A stretch of DNA of 64,000 nucleotides from the NCBI GenBank assembly GCA_035578155.1, contig JAPWDM010000013.1, positions 11,495,527 through 11,559,526 of the forward strand, given 5' to 3'. Made by a program: the position numbers and the translations under genes. This DNA comes from Brachynemurus nebulosus (lineage: Eukaryota > Arthropoda > Insecta > Neuroptera > Myrmeleontidae). How positions within the stretch are numbered: the first letter of the stretch is position 1; every line of letters starts with the position of its first letter. Shown piece after piece: positions 48,310 to 60,690 of this stretch. Below the pieces are notes generated by a model that made no database searches, was not told the DNA's origin, and saw only the letters and a list, made by a program, of their open reading frames with translations.

Positions 48310-48395
48310 TTGAATGGATACGAATATTTGAAAAAAGTCGAATATTCTCGAATGCGAGTGCGAATACGAATATTAGTCACATCTCTATATCGAAT
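48310..48395 (-). repeat. fragment rich in CGAATATTCG words
   Basis: Read on the minus strand it starts AGAGATGTGACTAATATTCG and continues with CGAATATTCG and CGCACTCGCATTCG words. It abuts the element starting at 48397. It looks like one end of another word-type MITE cut by that insertion. Confidence 0.45.
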
Positions 48396-48396
48396 A

Positions 48397-49270
48397 GGGG
48401 AGATCCTTCTACCTCAGGACACCTTGTACCTCGGGACAAGCCCATAATTTGAGAACCAATGTATTGTAAAAATAATTAGCAGTGACATTTAATGAGTATT
48501 TGACACAAATATTCAAAACACACGCAGTGAAGTCGACCATTTTGACTCCATAATACTTAATCCATATAAATCACCATTTTACTTGAAATATTTTGAGGTG
48601 AGCAAATGCTTAAAGATACAAATAGTTATTATACACATTCGTAACTATTTATTTTGACGTATATCACTGGATTTCGCTAATTAAAATATATAACCACACT
48701 TTATTGTATGCAATTGAAATTTGTACCTTGGGACAGCAAATTTTTTGTACCTTGGGACGATCCCAAGGTACATGGCATTGCTTTTCTTACAGAGGTTTAT
48801 AGGTAAGTTTGTTTTCAATATTTGTCTTTATCTATCCAGATGCCGCGAAGTAAGAACAAAGTCACTCGGCCAAAGCCCAATGAAAAGAACGTCAAAAATG
48901 CCATTAAAATGGTCATTTTTTTTCTATAGTGAAAATGACTGCAAGTAAAACCAAACAATTTTTATTGTTCTTAAAAAAATAGAATATATATATTTTGTTT
49001 TCAGGGCTTAAAATGGCTTGCATAGTTTGCTCCAAGGTACAACCATTGGTGTCCCAAGGTACAAGCTGTGATTGTATCTTGGGACAAATATCCTCGTTTT
49101 TTCAATTCAAGTTTCCCCAAAAATGAAACACAATATCGTGATATATTGTATCATAATATAAAGACGTTATTGTGTGCTTAGAGAATTTTCAATATTCGAA
49201 GTCGTACATTAATTTTTACTCAAGTTATGAAGTTTTAAACGATAGTGTCCCCAGGTACAAGGATCTCCCC
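48397..49270. mobile_element. TA-flanked MITE built from TACCTTGGGAC words
   Basis: The left end is GGGGAGATCCTTCTACCTCA and the right end complements it (AGGTACAAGGATCTCCCC). TA borders both (48395-48396, 49271-49272). TGTACCTTGGGACAG, TTGTACCTTGGGACGATCCC, TGTCCCAAGGTACAAG and TGTATCTTGGGACAAAT recur inside in both orientations. The GGGGAGA start is shared with 33667 and the right end of 36868. 874 bp. The frames inside are not coding. Confidence 0.8.
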
Positions 49271-49274
49271 TACA

Positions 49275-50260
49275 CATATTAGCTATATAAATAGGTAAAT
49301 ATTTCAATCCTATTATCCTTTCCCCCACCCCTTGCCGTACAATAAAGTCATCTTGAATTTACGACTATTTGGTATTGTTTTTATTGATTTACAATTATAA
49401 TTTAATGTTATTGGTCAATATATCATTGTAAACCAAAGTGGGTGGACAGGACAGGACAGAAAAAAAATTGTATTTAATATCTTAATTATAATTAAAATTT
49501 CGAAATTAATCCAATCGATTTATTTCCTAAATAGCTTTTATTATTAAAGTGAAAAGATCAACCGCGACATAACAACCCCTTTTTCAATTTTGTAAATGGT
49601 ATACGTAGTTTGTTTCATTTTTTTTTTTTTTTTTGCCTAATAGGATGAATTTCCGAATTTACATAATTTATTCAATAAACTTGTGTGCTGGCCGTCTTTT
49701 TTCTATCTGCCTGCTGTTTTCGGGACAAAAATATTTGGGATAAATATGGCATAAATAATACGTTGACATATATGCTGAAACATTTATTCATATGTATGTA
49801 TGAAATTATTTAAATGACTGCATGGAGTTGGTTGAGTGGAGTATCATATTAATATTATTTTTGAAGAGAAATTTATTTCGGAGATTACTAATGACCAGTT
49901 TGACCGGACTCACTCCGGAGTGATAAGTACCGGAGTGGTACAGTATGGATATGCTACACATTTATATTTTTATGTATATATGGTGTTAATTTATTTGAAA
50001 AGTTCAAATCAAGTATCAGACTGTGATGAGGTGTTTGCTAACTGAAGTGGTTATTTTTATGTAAATTAGTATTCAAAAAATTTAATGGAACTGTTCTGAT
50101 TTAAACTTTTTAAATTCATGAGTTACCTTTTTGCCGTTTTATCGTTTTTGTTGTAGAGATTGAGCTCATATTTGTTAATTTTGAAGCTTAATTGAAAAGT
50201 TAGCGATATGTGTCTGCTTAATAAACATGGCTTTAATGTTTCGAACTTTTATCAGAAATT
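49275..50260. other. unassigned AT-rich stretch
   Basis: No recognisable features apart from a T-run near 49618-49635. Confidence 0.45.
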
Positions 50261-50261
50261 A

Positions 50262-51080
50262 CACAGAGAGAAAATTCATATAAAAATTACTGTGCGTAGT
50301 ACTACAATCGACGTGTAAAAGGCGAACATATTCAATTTTGTACGGTAAAAATATAAAAATTATAATTAATCATAGAAAATTTAAAGGATAGAATATTGTT
50401 TCCGTAATATTAGCTCCGTAAAATTTGTAAAACAGCACAGTAAAAAGTTCCATTTTCGACAGTTTGTTTTTTTTTTACAAAAATTACCATGCTGTCTTAA
50501 AATAGAAGAAAAGTAGAAAAGAATAAAAGAAGCTAATAGTAGAAAGAAAGAAAGAGAAGGTATCAACGCTATCACATAGCGAGGCAAGCTGCAAAAAGTA
50601 TCAACCCAATCATATATGAAGGTCACATAGCAGAACTGTTGGTGTTGCAAGTAGCTGGTTAGCTGGTGTGGTGTCGTGTGGTGTCGAATTAGTGTTCATT
50701 AGAATGTCTTGACGAATGGTCATCGTTTAGTTCATCATTTTGTTACTCCACTATGTTCAGTATTAGAATATATTGTTGCCAATCATTTTTGTATGGATCA
50801 TAAAGAATTAAAGGTCAGAAAAGATCGGACATCTTCGAAGTTTTTACAGGTGCAGCCGAAGCAATATAAGATTGCGGGTCAGATGCACAAATGAAAGAGT
50901 ACGACAACAAAAGTAAACTATAACATATATGCATAAGAGTGTGATAGAAGTTGTGTTATCACATTAAATTTTACCATGCTATAATATATTTTTTACTTTG
51001 GTCCGCGCACGCATTAAAAGACAGTATGGTAGTTTTTCTGAAATTTTATCTACAAAAATTATATGATTTTTCTCTTCGTG
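50262..51080 (+). mobile_element. TA-flanked inverted-repeat element, CACGGAGAG family, copy 2
   Basis: The ends are CACAGAGAGAAAATTCAT and ATTTTTCTCTTCGTG, bordered by TA (50260-50261, 51081-51082). It is the reverse-orientation relative of 21104-21895, with matching blocks throughout (AATCGACGTGTAAAAGG, GTAAAACAGCACAGTAAAAA, AAAGAGTACGACAACAAAAG). It contains the exon-like tail at 50850-50894 that follows TTTTTACAG. The middle third differs from copy 1. Confidence 0.75.
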
Positions 51081-51084
51081 TAGG

Positions 51085-52140
51085 TTTTGTTCATTCTTGG
51101 ATATTTTATTATTTTTCAGACTCTAGAAGATCCACATTGTTTTTTTACTGTAGACTCGTGAAATGTTCTTTTGCGGTATTATCGTTTTAGATGATTTTTA
51201 TGTTGTCCTTTTGTGGTTTTTGTTATTAAAAGAGCAAAAAATAATCATAATAAAAATTTAAATAAAGAAACACTGTTTTCAACCTGTGGATTACACAAAT
51301 ATTAAGAATTTTTGGCTCCGAAGATGTTGAATAAACTTCTTATGCAAAATATTAAGAAAAATGGGGATTTACCACAGACCAGTGAACATATTATATGTTA
51401 TATTATATAGACTAATGTGTGATTGAGGCAACCAGTTACGACCAAGTTCCGACCTTAATAGTATTCTGTTATGTAGTAATAGATAGTATCCGTAGTTACG
51501 TTTTTATTATTGTAAAATATAGTGTTGATAATAAAATTTTACTTTTTTGAGAAGAAATTGCAAAATTTTGAAAGAAAAAAAGTGGTATCAATGCTATCAC
51601 TTCAAATTTACGTTTGCGCATGCATAGAAATTATCATTACTCTGACTGTACTGAAATTTATAGGGATTCATTTATGACTTAACCCCCAAACGCTACCAAA
51701 ATTTGAGTGAAATGGGACTATCAGTAAGTAAAATATCTATATTTAATGGGATTTTATGGTAGGCTACCTTTACTTCAACTGCGGCAAATTTTGTAAGGGG
51801 CTTAATTTCCGAAAATTTCATAAAAAACCATCGAACGATTTCGAGGTTACGATACTTTTAGAAATGTTCGGACACACAGACGTACCGACAGACAGACACG
51901 AAACAAAAATTGTTCAGGAAGCTCCAAAACGTAAAAAGAGCTTGAAAAATTTCAATTTGCAAAGAAAAAAATTTTCCTATTTTAAAAGTCATCACAAGGG
52001 TTTTGCTATGAAATTATCATTAAAAGTTGAAAGGAAAAAGTTGTCAGAAATCTACAGATAACATTTTATCAAAATTCACTCTTCCTGAGTTAAAAAAATA
52101 TCATCCTGTATATAGAAATTTCACCAATTTTTTAATAGTT
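51085..52140. other. unassigned stretch
   Basis: The 101-codon plus-strand frame at 51756-52061 contains CACAGACGTACCGACAGACA-type words, which suggests a decayed repeat more than a gene. Nothing else is recognisable. Confidence 0.4.
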
Positions 52141-52145
52141 TTCTA

Positions 52146-52281
52146 CAGGGTGTAAAACAAATAACTTTCGTCCTTTTGTGGGGTGACTCATAGCACCCGG
52201 TAGACACTAAAACCGTAGGAATTTTTCGGAATTAACAGTCGCGTCACCCCTCAAAAGGATAAGAGTTATTTCCCTTACACC

Positions 52282-52340
<59 letters not shown>

Positions 52341-52595
52341 TATCCATATATATGTATGTATTGTGATGTAGATAAATACTTACAGGGTGTAATGGAAATA
52401 ACTCTTTTGAGGGGTGACGCGACCATATATATGTATGTATGTGTGATATAGATAAATACTTACAGGGTGTAATGGAAATAACTCTTTTGAGGGGTGATGC
52501 GACTGTTAATTCCGAAAAAATTCCTGTGGTTTTAGTGTCTACAGGGTGTTATGAGTCACCCCCAAAAGGACGAAAGTTATTTGTTTTACACCCTG
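52146..52595. mobile_element. TA-flanked palindromic element, CAGGGTGTAA family
   Basis: The ends CAGGGTGTAAAACAAATAAC and GTTATTTGTTTTACACCCTG are complementary and bordered by TA (52144-52145, 52596-52597). Both arms carry CTTTCGTCCTTTTG, ATAGCACCC/GGGTGTTATG and the TTCGGAATTAACAGTCGC block. Between them lie a (TA)n tract (52285-52338) and a local duplication of ACTTACAGGGTGTAATGGAA (52380, 52459). It appears to be several family copies inserted into or beside one another. Confidence 0.75.
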
Positions 52596-52599
52596 TATA

Positions 52600-53157
52600 A
52601 TATTCTATCATATGCAATTGTCTTCCGCTATTTCTAGTCATAAATATAATTTTAACCGTTTTATTTTGTTAAAAATGAATAAACAATCAAAAACCTGGAA
52701 TCATCTCTAAATTAATATATTGCGATAATGGTCAAACAAACTTAAGTAATACTTAATGACGTCACCGCGTTATTTTCAGTTGAACACTTCCATTTCAAAA
52801 TGAATCGTACTCGATCGATGTGTTTTAAACTGAAATCAAAATCAAATGACCGAAAATTAAATTGTTTTTATTTCTATTTTAAAATATTTTCTGCTCATTC
52901 CGTTAAATTTTCCAAACTTCTATCACTTCAAATCATCTCACGTTTCATTCAGCTCCGGTGGCCATAATGGTGACGATGATGATGAAGATGGCGCGGCGCC
53001 AAAAAGTTCGACACACATCGAAATATCGAAAACACACATCGAAAAATATGATAGTTGTTTTTAATTCAATGATTACCAGCAGCAGTAGTGGTCTGTGATA
53101 AAAGTTAAAAGTTTTTCTATTAAATATTTTATATTTCGTTTGTATAGTTTTTCAAAA
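52600..53157. other. unassigned stretch with a GC-rich patch
   Basis: 52950-53000 (CTCCGGTGGCCATAATGGTG, then a GAT/GAAGATG run and GGCGCGGCGCC) contrasts with the AT-rich surroundings. A 43-codon frame starts at 52967, and CACACATCGAAA is directly repeated near 53010-53035. I cannot assign a function. Confidence 0.35.
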
Positions 53158-53307
53158 ATGATCGAAAAATTCAAACTAATACCATATCTTTCTCTGTTGT
53201 TCGTTCTTGTTGGTGTCGCAAAGAAAAATGACAATCTGATTGTAGAATCAACTTTTTCTTTCGTCTTTTGTTTTTGTGGTTTTAATAGAGAATTATTTAC
53301 AGAATGA
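53158..53307 (+). CDS. possible small secreted or membrane peptide, weak
   Basis: A 49-codon frame beginning MIEKFKLIPYLSLLFVLVG, which resembles a signal peptide or single membrane segment, followed by a polar stretch and a Phe/Cys-rich tail. The ATG lies inside a longer 63-codon frame from 53116 or upstream. I recognise no family, and AT-rich DNA often produces such hydrophobic frames. I list it because it is intact and lies just downstream of a GC-rich patch. Confidence 0.15.
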   Translation: MIEKFKLIPYLSLLFVLVGVAKKNDNLIVESTFSFVFCFCGFNRELFTE

Positions 53308-55162
53308 TTTTCTATTTAAGTGTCGAAATGTCAAGATAAAATGAAAATTATTATAATTTTTACCAGTTTGAACAAAACACTATTTCGTCGATTCTTCGAA
53401 ATATAAAGATTTGTTGTTGAAAAAATTTCTTCTATTGATGTTATTTGAATTTTGCAGTACTGTAAATTTGAGATAAAATTATTGATCAGAATTTCGGTAC
53501 TCGAATTTTTCAGAATCTACTTTTAAAGGATTTTACTTCCATTCACATAGAAGAAGAATTCCCAAGAATTAAATTTTTCCCAAATTCTGTAAGATTTGTT
53601 ACAATCACGTTGCTATAATAGGTTTTCTTTACACTGGTTTTTGGGATTTTGGCTTAATATAGGTCGCCACTCGCTTATTTTTTAACTATCAGAATATATT
53701 GGTTTAAAAAGAGCCAAAAATGAGCGTCATAATTGAGTGATAAAAAATGCCTATATAAAAATTATGCCAGAACAATAATATTAATTCGAAAAGAAATCCA
53801 CATGTTTTTTAAACTTCTATAATTTAAATTTTAGTTGAGATTCTTTAACTTATGCCTATTAAATACCCCAAGAATATTGTAAATTTTACATTTTTAACGC
53901 GGAAATTAGTTAAGACAGACTTTTACAGCGAAAAGAATGGTAAGAAACGTTTCGCTAGTTATTTTATTGTTGTAGGTAAATATGATAAAAATGAAATGTG
54001 ATAAAAGTTTTTACTGGTAAATTTAATTTATTTCAGGACCATAGAAACGAAATATTAAATAATATGAATTACTAACCAATTTTGTTCGTTAAAATGTCTT
54101 ATTCTATTACATTTGAATTTGTTATTATTTATGAATAAATTTTTGTTTTCTACAACTCAAATTTGTTGCCCAAAAGCAATTCAACTTGAAGATCTGTCAA
54201 CACAAAACATCGTACAGTTGATCCTTTTTTTGTGCGGTGGAGGGGAGCGCATAAAAAAAATCGCACAAAAAAAATATATTTAAAAATATCATAAATAGCT
54301 ATAAATAGTATAGTTCGATCCAGATTGTTCAAAAAACTTTTTTTATGCAGTTGGTCGGGACCGCATAATAAAAGTTTCATCGAAAAAACATCACTCAAAA
54401 CGTCCAAAACTTAGAAATTTCCTTAGAAGTTGGTTCTATAAAGCCTTAATTTATACGTAGGAACATTTTATTTCCTTTTTATAATATAATGAAAATTTTG
54501 AAAAATACCTACATGTGTAAAAAAATTAAATGATGCAATAATTTATGTTTTTATGCAATGTATTGATTAAATGCTTAAAAGTCGTTAAAAAGTATTTTAT
54601 CAAAGAAAGTTATTATAGTAATTGTTTAAGTTTCTTACTGTCGCGTAATTCTGATTCACATTAAGCATTTTAATGGTCATTTTTTACAAACCGCATAAAA
54701 AAAATTGCACAAAAAAACCCATAAAAAAGAGTCCAGCTGTATTTCCTAAAAAATGTAAGCCTTCGTATAGTAAGAAGTGAAAAAAATTCAGTGAAATTTC
54801 TACCTTTTGGTGCAAGTGCCTTGAAAGGCTTCATATAAAATAGAATATTCTTAAATTTTTCAATATATTTTCACGGTGAGTTTTCAAAAAAATATTACCT
54901 AATAACAATAAAACAAGTCCATTCCCCGTAAGTTTCTTAAATGGTTAAAATATATTGCGCCCACATTAAACAACAGCAATTAAACGCGCCGAGAATACAA
55001 CAAGCGTCTGCCTGTGTTGGAAACAATTTCATACATATAAGACCTCTTAATTATATTCTACAAATTTTCTTTATGTTCTGCGTTCTCAAGACCTTCCCTC
55101 CTTTCTGTTTCGTACAAATATTATAACCCTTTAACCGTGTATATTTTGCTGATATAATGTTC

Positions 55163-55164
<2 letters not shown>

Positions 55165-55220
<56 letters not shown>
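55165..55220. repeat. (TA)n microsatellite
   Basis: An uninterrupted TA tract of about 56 bases. Confidence 0.95.
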
Positions 55221-55221
<1 letters not shown>

Positions 55222-55854
55222 TCCTAAATGTTTATAATAAAACAGTGTTTTTAAATAATGAGACGTTTCCTTTACTGTAATTAATCAAACTGTAGGCTAT
55301 ACTTTAATCGTATCTACTTGTTATTAAGTATAACATAAAACTGTAGGGGACAGTGTGGTTGAAATATTTAAAAGGTTTTTCGATATAACACACGATTAGT
55401 GAATATTTTTGTAAAAGAATACTTGTTGTTTCGGAAACGTTTATAACAATTTTGTCTGTACTTTAGTAATAACAATATGTTAGCAATTTAATGCCCGTAC
55501 GTGTAAACAATTAAAATTCGCCAGGGACAAGCAGTATTTAAAAAAAAAAATTAAATTAAAAAAAAACAACTTGTGAATAAATAGATTTACCGATCAATCA
55601 CCGGTCGCAGTAGCATCACATACACCCATATGCGACAAAGGACTGATTAACCCACTTTGGGATCCTAAATATTTTACTCTTACCGAGCCCCTCCTACCTC
55701 CGCAGTAGATAAAGCACACAAAAAATATAAAGTAATAACTAAAACAAAGTAAATATTGATTCAAATATTTAGAATAGACAATTTGACCCGATTCTGGACT
55801 CTAGTAATCTGCTTTATTTGTCTATACGATGATCCGTTCCTGATTCTGTCCATA

Positions 55855-56110
55855 TTTATCTAAATTACATGGTTGCCCAAGTGGTCGGAACACGACATTT
55901 CATATTACACGACCCAATATTATTTTAGTTATTAGCGGAAATAATTCCGTGCTATAAAAATTCGATCTAAAATTAAAGAATTGCCTTTAGACATTTCTAT
56001 AATGATAAGTGCCGATATTTGTCTAAATTACTTGGTCGTTCAAGTGGTCGGAAGACGACATTTCATATTACACGGCCTAATGTTATTCCAATTAATTGCG
56101 GAAATGATTC
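55855..56110 (+). repeat. direct duplication, about 160-bp spacing
   Basis: AAGTGGTCGGAACACGACAT followed by TTCATATTACACGACC at about 55880 recurs as AAGTGGTCGGAAGACGACAT followed by TTCATATTACACGGCC at about 56041. ATTATTTTAGTTATTAGCGG and GTTATTCCAATTAATTGCGG follow in each. Confidence 0.7.
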
Positions 56111-56838
56111 GAAGCTACAAGTATTAAATCCATTTTGTTTGTTTTGTTTTTGGAATAATTCAACCCCAAGTAATTGATGGATTTATTCTTGATGGAATTT
56201 CAAATTATATCCCAAATATATACGTTTACCCAATGCTCCCCTACACAAACTTATACAATATTAGGGTTTAAATATTACACAGATTTAAGTAGCGTTAAAT
56301 CTGTTAATACAAATTTATATTTGGATAGAAAATTAATAAATTATACCTCATGTATATGTTTGCAATTAGCCTTACTACGACGGCGAAATTTGATGTTCGT
56401 AGATTTTCTTAGATTTCGAGACGAGACGAGACGAGAGAAAAATTAATACTGTTAAACCATTAATTCATGTTTTATATAAATGAAACTAGAAGATATTAAT
56501 CATTTCACTGAATTAGCCACGTGATATCTTTTCTACAATCTTGTGCGTTTTTCGAAATATTTGTTTATATAATTTTTTGACAATAAAATAAAGATTTATA
56601 ATTCATTAAGGTGTATTTATTTATTTCATTTGTCATTCGTTTTTACACAATTAGAATTTGTTTCGTTATAAATTTTTCTACATATTATTCAGTTTTGTAC
56701 ACTCCGAAGTTTTTATTTCTTATTTAATTTTTGCAAATAAAAGTCTTATTTAGTGAACTATGCTCATACTTATTATGAGTTTATTTTACAATAATCCGTA
56801 ATCAGTATGAACATAGGTACTATGGAGTACCTATCCAC

Positions 56839-57335
56839 AATAATTGTGACCTTACTACTCAGTGTCCAAAATCATTGTGACCTTACTACCCAGTATCTAT
56901 AATTACTGTGATCTTACTACCCAGTATTTAGAATGACTGTAACCTTACTACCTAATGGTCCATAATTACTGTGACCTTACTACCTAGTATCCAAAATCAC
57001 TGTGACCTTGCTACCCAGTAGTCTATAATCACTGTGACTTTATTACTTAGTGGTCTATAATCACCTGGACTTTACTACTCAGTAGCCCATAATCATTGTG
57101 ACCTTAATCAGTGCTACTCACAATCAGTAATCCATAATCACTGTGACTTTACTACTCACAATCAGTAGTCCATAATCACTGTGACTTTACTACCCAGTGA
57201 TCCAGAATCACTGTGACCTTACTACCAAGTATCCAAAATCACTGTGACCTTCTACCCAGTGGTCCATAATCACTGTGACTTTACTACTCAGTGGTCCATA
57301 ATAACTATGACATTACTACCCAGCGATCCACAATC
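56839..57335 (+). repeat. minisatellite, unit 31-37 bp, about 14 copies
   Basis: The consensus is CCATAATCACTGTGACCTTA followed by CTACCCAGTGGT. The unit length varies (31 to 37 bp), with a few longer insertions such as TCAGTGCTACTCACAATCAG. The copies are diverged. The open frame at 57244 is partly its translation. Confidence 0.9.
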
Positions 57336-57339
57336 AGAT

Positions 57340-58845
57340 GATCGTCTATCTAGCGGTGGAATTGCTATGAATCTGCTATCTCTTCATTTTTATATAAAAA
57401 AATTTAAACATGAGAAAATACCAGCTGATATTTCTGGATTTGTAAAGTTGAAAAAGAAGATGTGATGTAATTTTCGTGGAAAATACATACCTCAAAACGC
57501 TCAAAACCTCACGATTTCCTTCGATGTTTCTAAGCAAGATAAAAGATTAATTTGCACATGGGAACATTTTACCACATTGTTATAATATTATAAAAATTGT
57601 CATAAATACATCCGCAAAAAAACAAAATGATGGAATAACTTGCATTTTTATTCAATGTAGTGATTTAATATTCAAAAACAACCAATAAGTAACTTTATCG
57701 GAAAATAATGTTCACATTTCGTACATTTTCATTCTTTCCTTTCTCATTATGCACTTTTAGGGGTATTTAAAAAGAAAAAAATTTAAAATCGCAGAGTAAA
57801 ACACCGCATAAAAGCAGTTTTTGCTGCAGGTAAATATGGTTATATATAGAAATCTATGACTTTAATATTCTATCTTATAAGGTCCTTTAAATCACCAGAC
57901 GCCACTACAAGAAAGAATCTGCTTTTGTCTCCAACCAAATTTGTTTGAATTTTCCACAATGATTTCGATAATACCTACCTATGTTATGTACACATCAAAC
58001 GAATTTTCTTCGACAAAAATTTTCTTTTCATTTAAATTTTCGTATCTGATAACAACAAAAGAAACGAAAATCCCATCTGATTGTCCTTGTCATTTTCCTT
58101 TCAATGTTCAATTCCGTTCAATTTTGATAATAAATAAACCTGCTTGGGAGAAAAAGAACAAAACTATACTTCAGAGCAAATATTTCGCCCGTCACTCAAC
58201 ATCGTTATCGTGCGCTGAGCGAAGTAGGTGGCACAGAACTCACTTGACATACGGGATTTAACAGATGTAATAGATAGAATGTGTATGTACATAATATATG
58301 GATATCACGTCAAAGTATAGGGGGGGGGTGCTGAGCGGGGTGGCTGTAAAAACTGATGGAGTTTTTCCAATTGGAATATTTTCACAAAATTAAATTGATG
58401 TGTAAATACTTTCCAATAAAAATACACACACACATTTTCTCAGTTATTTAAAGCTTGTACCTACCCATGTGCTTGTGAAAATTCCAATGTTGTATTTCTT
58501 CCTTTTCCTTTTTCCTTAATGAAGGTGTTTTGGTTTTTATTTAATCATAATATTTCGTTTTTCGCTTTTACGGTACTAAATTATCGTACAGTATTCGGGA
58601 AGCTTTATAAGTACATTATAAATCATCTTTTCTTTTTTTGTACACGGTGTTTCTTTTTAGAGTGATAGAACTTTTGATAGGCGTATTAGTAAAACAGATT
58701 GGTTCTGACCGTTCAAAGTTCAATTGTATTTGTTATATATCCTTCTTTATTGCATTAGTACAATACCAATAGAATATAGTATAACAAAGATAGAAAACAC
58801 ATTTTTGAATTTTTGTGAGCCAAAACTAATCAGTTGTACTATAAG
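57340..58845. other. unassigned AT-rich stretch
   Basis: It includes a G-run near 58321 and a 106-codon frame at 57941 without recognisable domains. Confidence 0.45.
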
Positions 58846-58847
<2 letters not shown>

Positions 58848-58915
<68 letters not shown>

Positions 58916-58938
58916 CACCCTTACACCCTGTATATATG

Positions 58939-59004
<66 letters not shown>

Positions 59005-59020
59005 CATATATATATATATA
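58848..59020. repeat. long (TA)n region interrupted by a family fragment
   Basis: TA tracts at about 58848-58912 and 58937-59020 flank TTACACCCTTACACCCTG, a terminal piece of the CAGGGTGTAA family. The 150-codon and 75-codon Ile-Tyr frames are translated microsatellite. Confidence 0.9.
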
Positions 59021-59160
59021 CAGGGTGTAAGGGAAATAATTCTTATCCCTTCGAGGGGTGACGTGACTGTTAATTCCGAAAAAATTCCTGCAGTTTTAGT
59101 GTCTGCAGGGTGCTATGAGTCACCCTACAAAAGGACGAGAGTTATTGGTTTTACACCCTG
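59021..59160. mobile_element. short CAGGGTGTAA family element
   Basis: Starts CAGGGTGTAAGGGAAATAAT and ends GTTATTGGTTTTACACCCTG, bordered by TA on both sides. The internal TTAATTCCGAAAAAATTCCT and GGGTGCTATGAGTCACCC blocks match 52500-52595. About 140 bp. Confidence 0.75.
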
Positions 59161-59164
59161 TAGA

Positions 59165-60690
59165 CTTGTTGTCTGAAAAATGGACATTAAGTCCCACTAT
59201 TATTATGAAATAATGATGAAAATTAATCGACCTTCAACGTAATTCAAATATGTTTTAATTCAGAGTTCTATCACTTTAAAAAAAATAACCGTTTAATTAT
59301 GAATATATCAAAATTTACATACATATTATACAAAATTTTTAAAGGTATGATGTATGTATAAGCAAATACAATTTTGTTATTCAAATATTCTTAAGAGGTA
59401 ATTTCCAAAAATATTTTTATAAGTAGTTCAAGGTTCACCTAATTTTTGATTCAATAATTGCCATTAAATACAATTATTGTTTAACTGTGTAATAACGCGT
59501 CATTGAAATTTGCTTGTATTTGTTTCATATCAGTGGAAAAATTTAACACCTTAACGGTTATCACCTACTTATAATGACAAGACGCCCAACTGCTGCTACA
59601 TTGTTTTGACAGCTAATACACTTTATATGGAATTGTTGACGTCCTTCAACGTGGTGTGTGAGTTAGTAAGGTTACACTTGACGTCAGTGACCGTCAAGAT
59701 GTTAAAACATTAAGAGGATCTTCTAGTCTAGAGAGCCAAAAATTTCGGCTTTTTTTTAGGAATTAATAAAAAAAAAACATTAATATTTTTGGTATCCATT
59801 TTTTTTAACATTTACTTATTGATATTTCGAGAACATATAAAAAAATTTCATGCAAAAAATATAATTTCAAGGACTTATAACAATTCAAATATAGCCATGC
59901 AAAAATGTAATGTGCTGGTTAACATGATTTTGGTATTTGTGTTCATTTGCAACAAAATAAAATAAAATAAAATAAAAGTAAAATAAAAATAAAAATAATC
60001 TGGTTCAAAAGGTTTTGATACTAGTAGAAACTACAATGAAAAAAAAATTAAAAAATCAAAAAATTTTAGCTGTTTGCAAAAAATTTTTTTTGTGATTTTT
60101 TAAAATTTTTTAATTTTTAAAAATAGTAAAAATTAAAATTTTGAAATATCCGTAGTGACTACCAAAAAACAACATGTATTGAAGGTACACGCCAAATTCG
60201 AAGTTGATTGGATAAATAGACCTCGGGAATCGGGATATCATGTCGACCAGCTTGAAAAATGTAGTTTTAAGAAAAGCCCACTGAAAGTTACTGGAACCTA
60301 TCGTATTAAAATGACTATAACTTTGTAAATTTTCAAATTTTTAAATTTTCGCGGTCTATAGTTTTTGAAAATGAGACAAAGAAAATCGAATTTGAAAATA
60401 TCCTGAACTAGAAGACTGTCTTAACGTAGTTGCTCTTGGATAGTCCGGTACAAAAGTACAGCTCGAAAAAATTTTCATTTACAAAAATTAAATAATGTAT
60501 TAATAATATCCTCCTGCATTTATTATATTTTTGTACCACTTTTTTTTTTTTTTTTAATTTCCGCACGCTTATGTTGTAACAATGTAAAAGCATAGTTGAA
60601 AAAGCGTTATAAAAACGTTGTAAAATGATGTTTATAAATTATATTTCAAAAACGGCGTAGTGATTAGTAGTGAGTAATCTTTATTTTTCT
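59165..60690. other. unassigned stretch with one dispersed-repeat start
   Basis: TTAAGAGGATCTTCTAGTCT, then GAGAGCCAAAAATTTCGGCT, at 59711-59752 matches 17176-17200 and 44998-45040, so it is the start of a dispersed repeat. (AAAAT)n occurs at 59954-59998. No gene was found. Confidence 0.45.

Larger units (their letters stand above)
53310..56835. other. long unassigned AT-rich stretch
   Basis: It contains a (TA)n tract (55165-55220), a (CGAGA)n run (56418-56438), and two related blocks, TAAATTACATGGTTGCCCAA at about 55861 and TAAATTACTTGGTCGTTCAA at about 56022. Each of these is followed by GTGGTCGGAA and CGACATTTCATATTACACG, marking a direct duplication of about 160 bp. The 90-codon frame at 56174 is not recognisable. 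Confidence 0.45.

Noticed and set aside
51756..52061. 101-codon lysine-rich frame
   Set aside because: It contains ACAGACGTACCGACAGACAG-type words and A-rich sequence. The composition explains the Lys content.
52967..53098. 43-codon frame starting MVTMMMKMARRQKVRHTSK
   Set aside because: It depends on a GAT/ATG simple repeat and a duplicated CACACATCGAAA, with no recognisable features.
57244..57465. 73-codon frame
   Set aside because: Its first half is the translated minisatellite.
58724..59176. Long open frames rich in Ile-Tyr repeats (also at 17257, 31351, 38243 and 52244)
   Set aside because: They are translations of (TA)n tracts, open in all frames by composition, and not genes.
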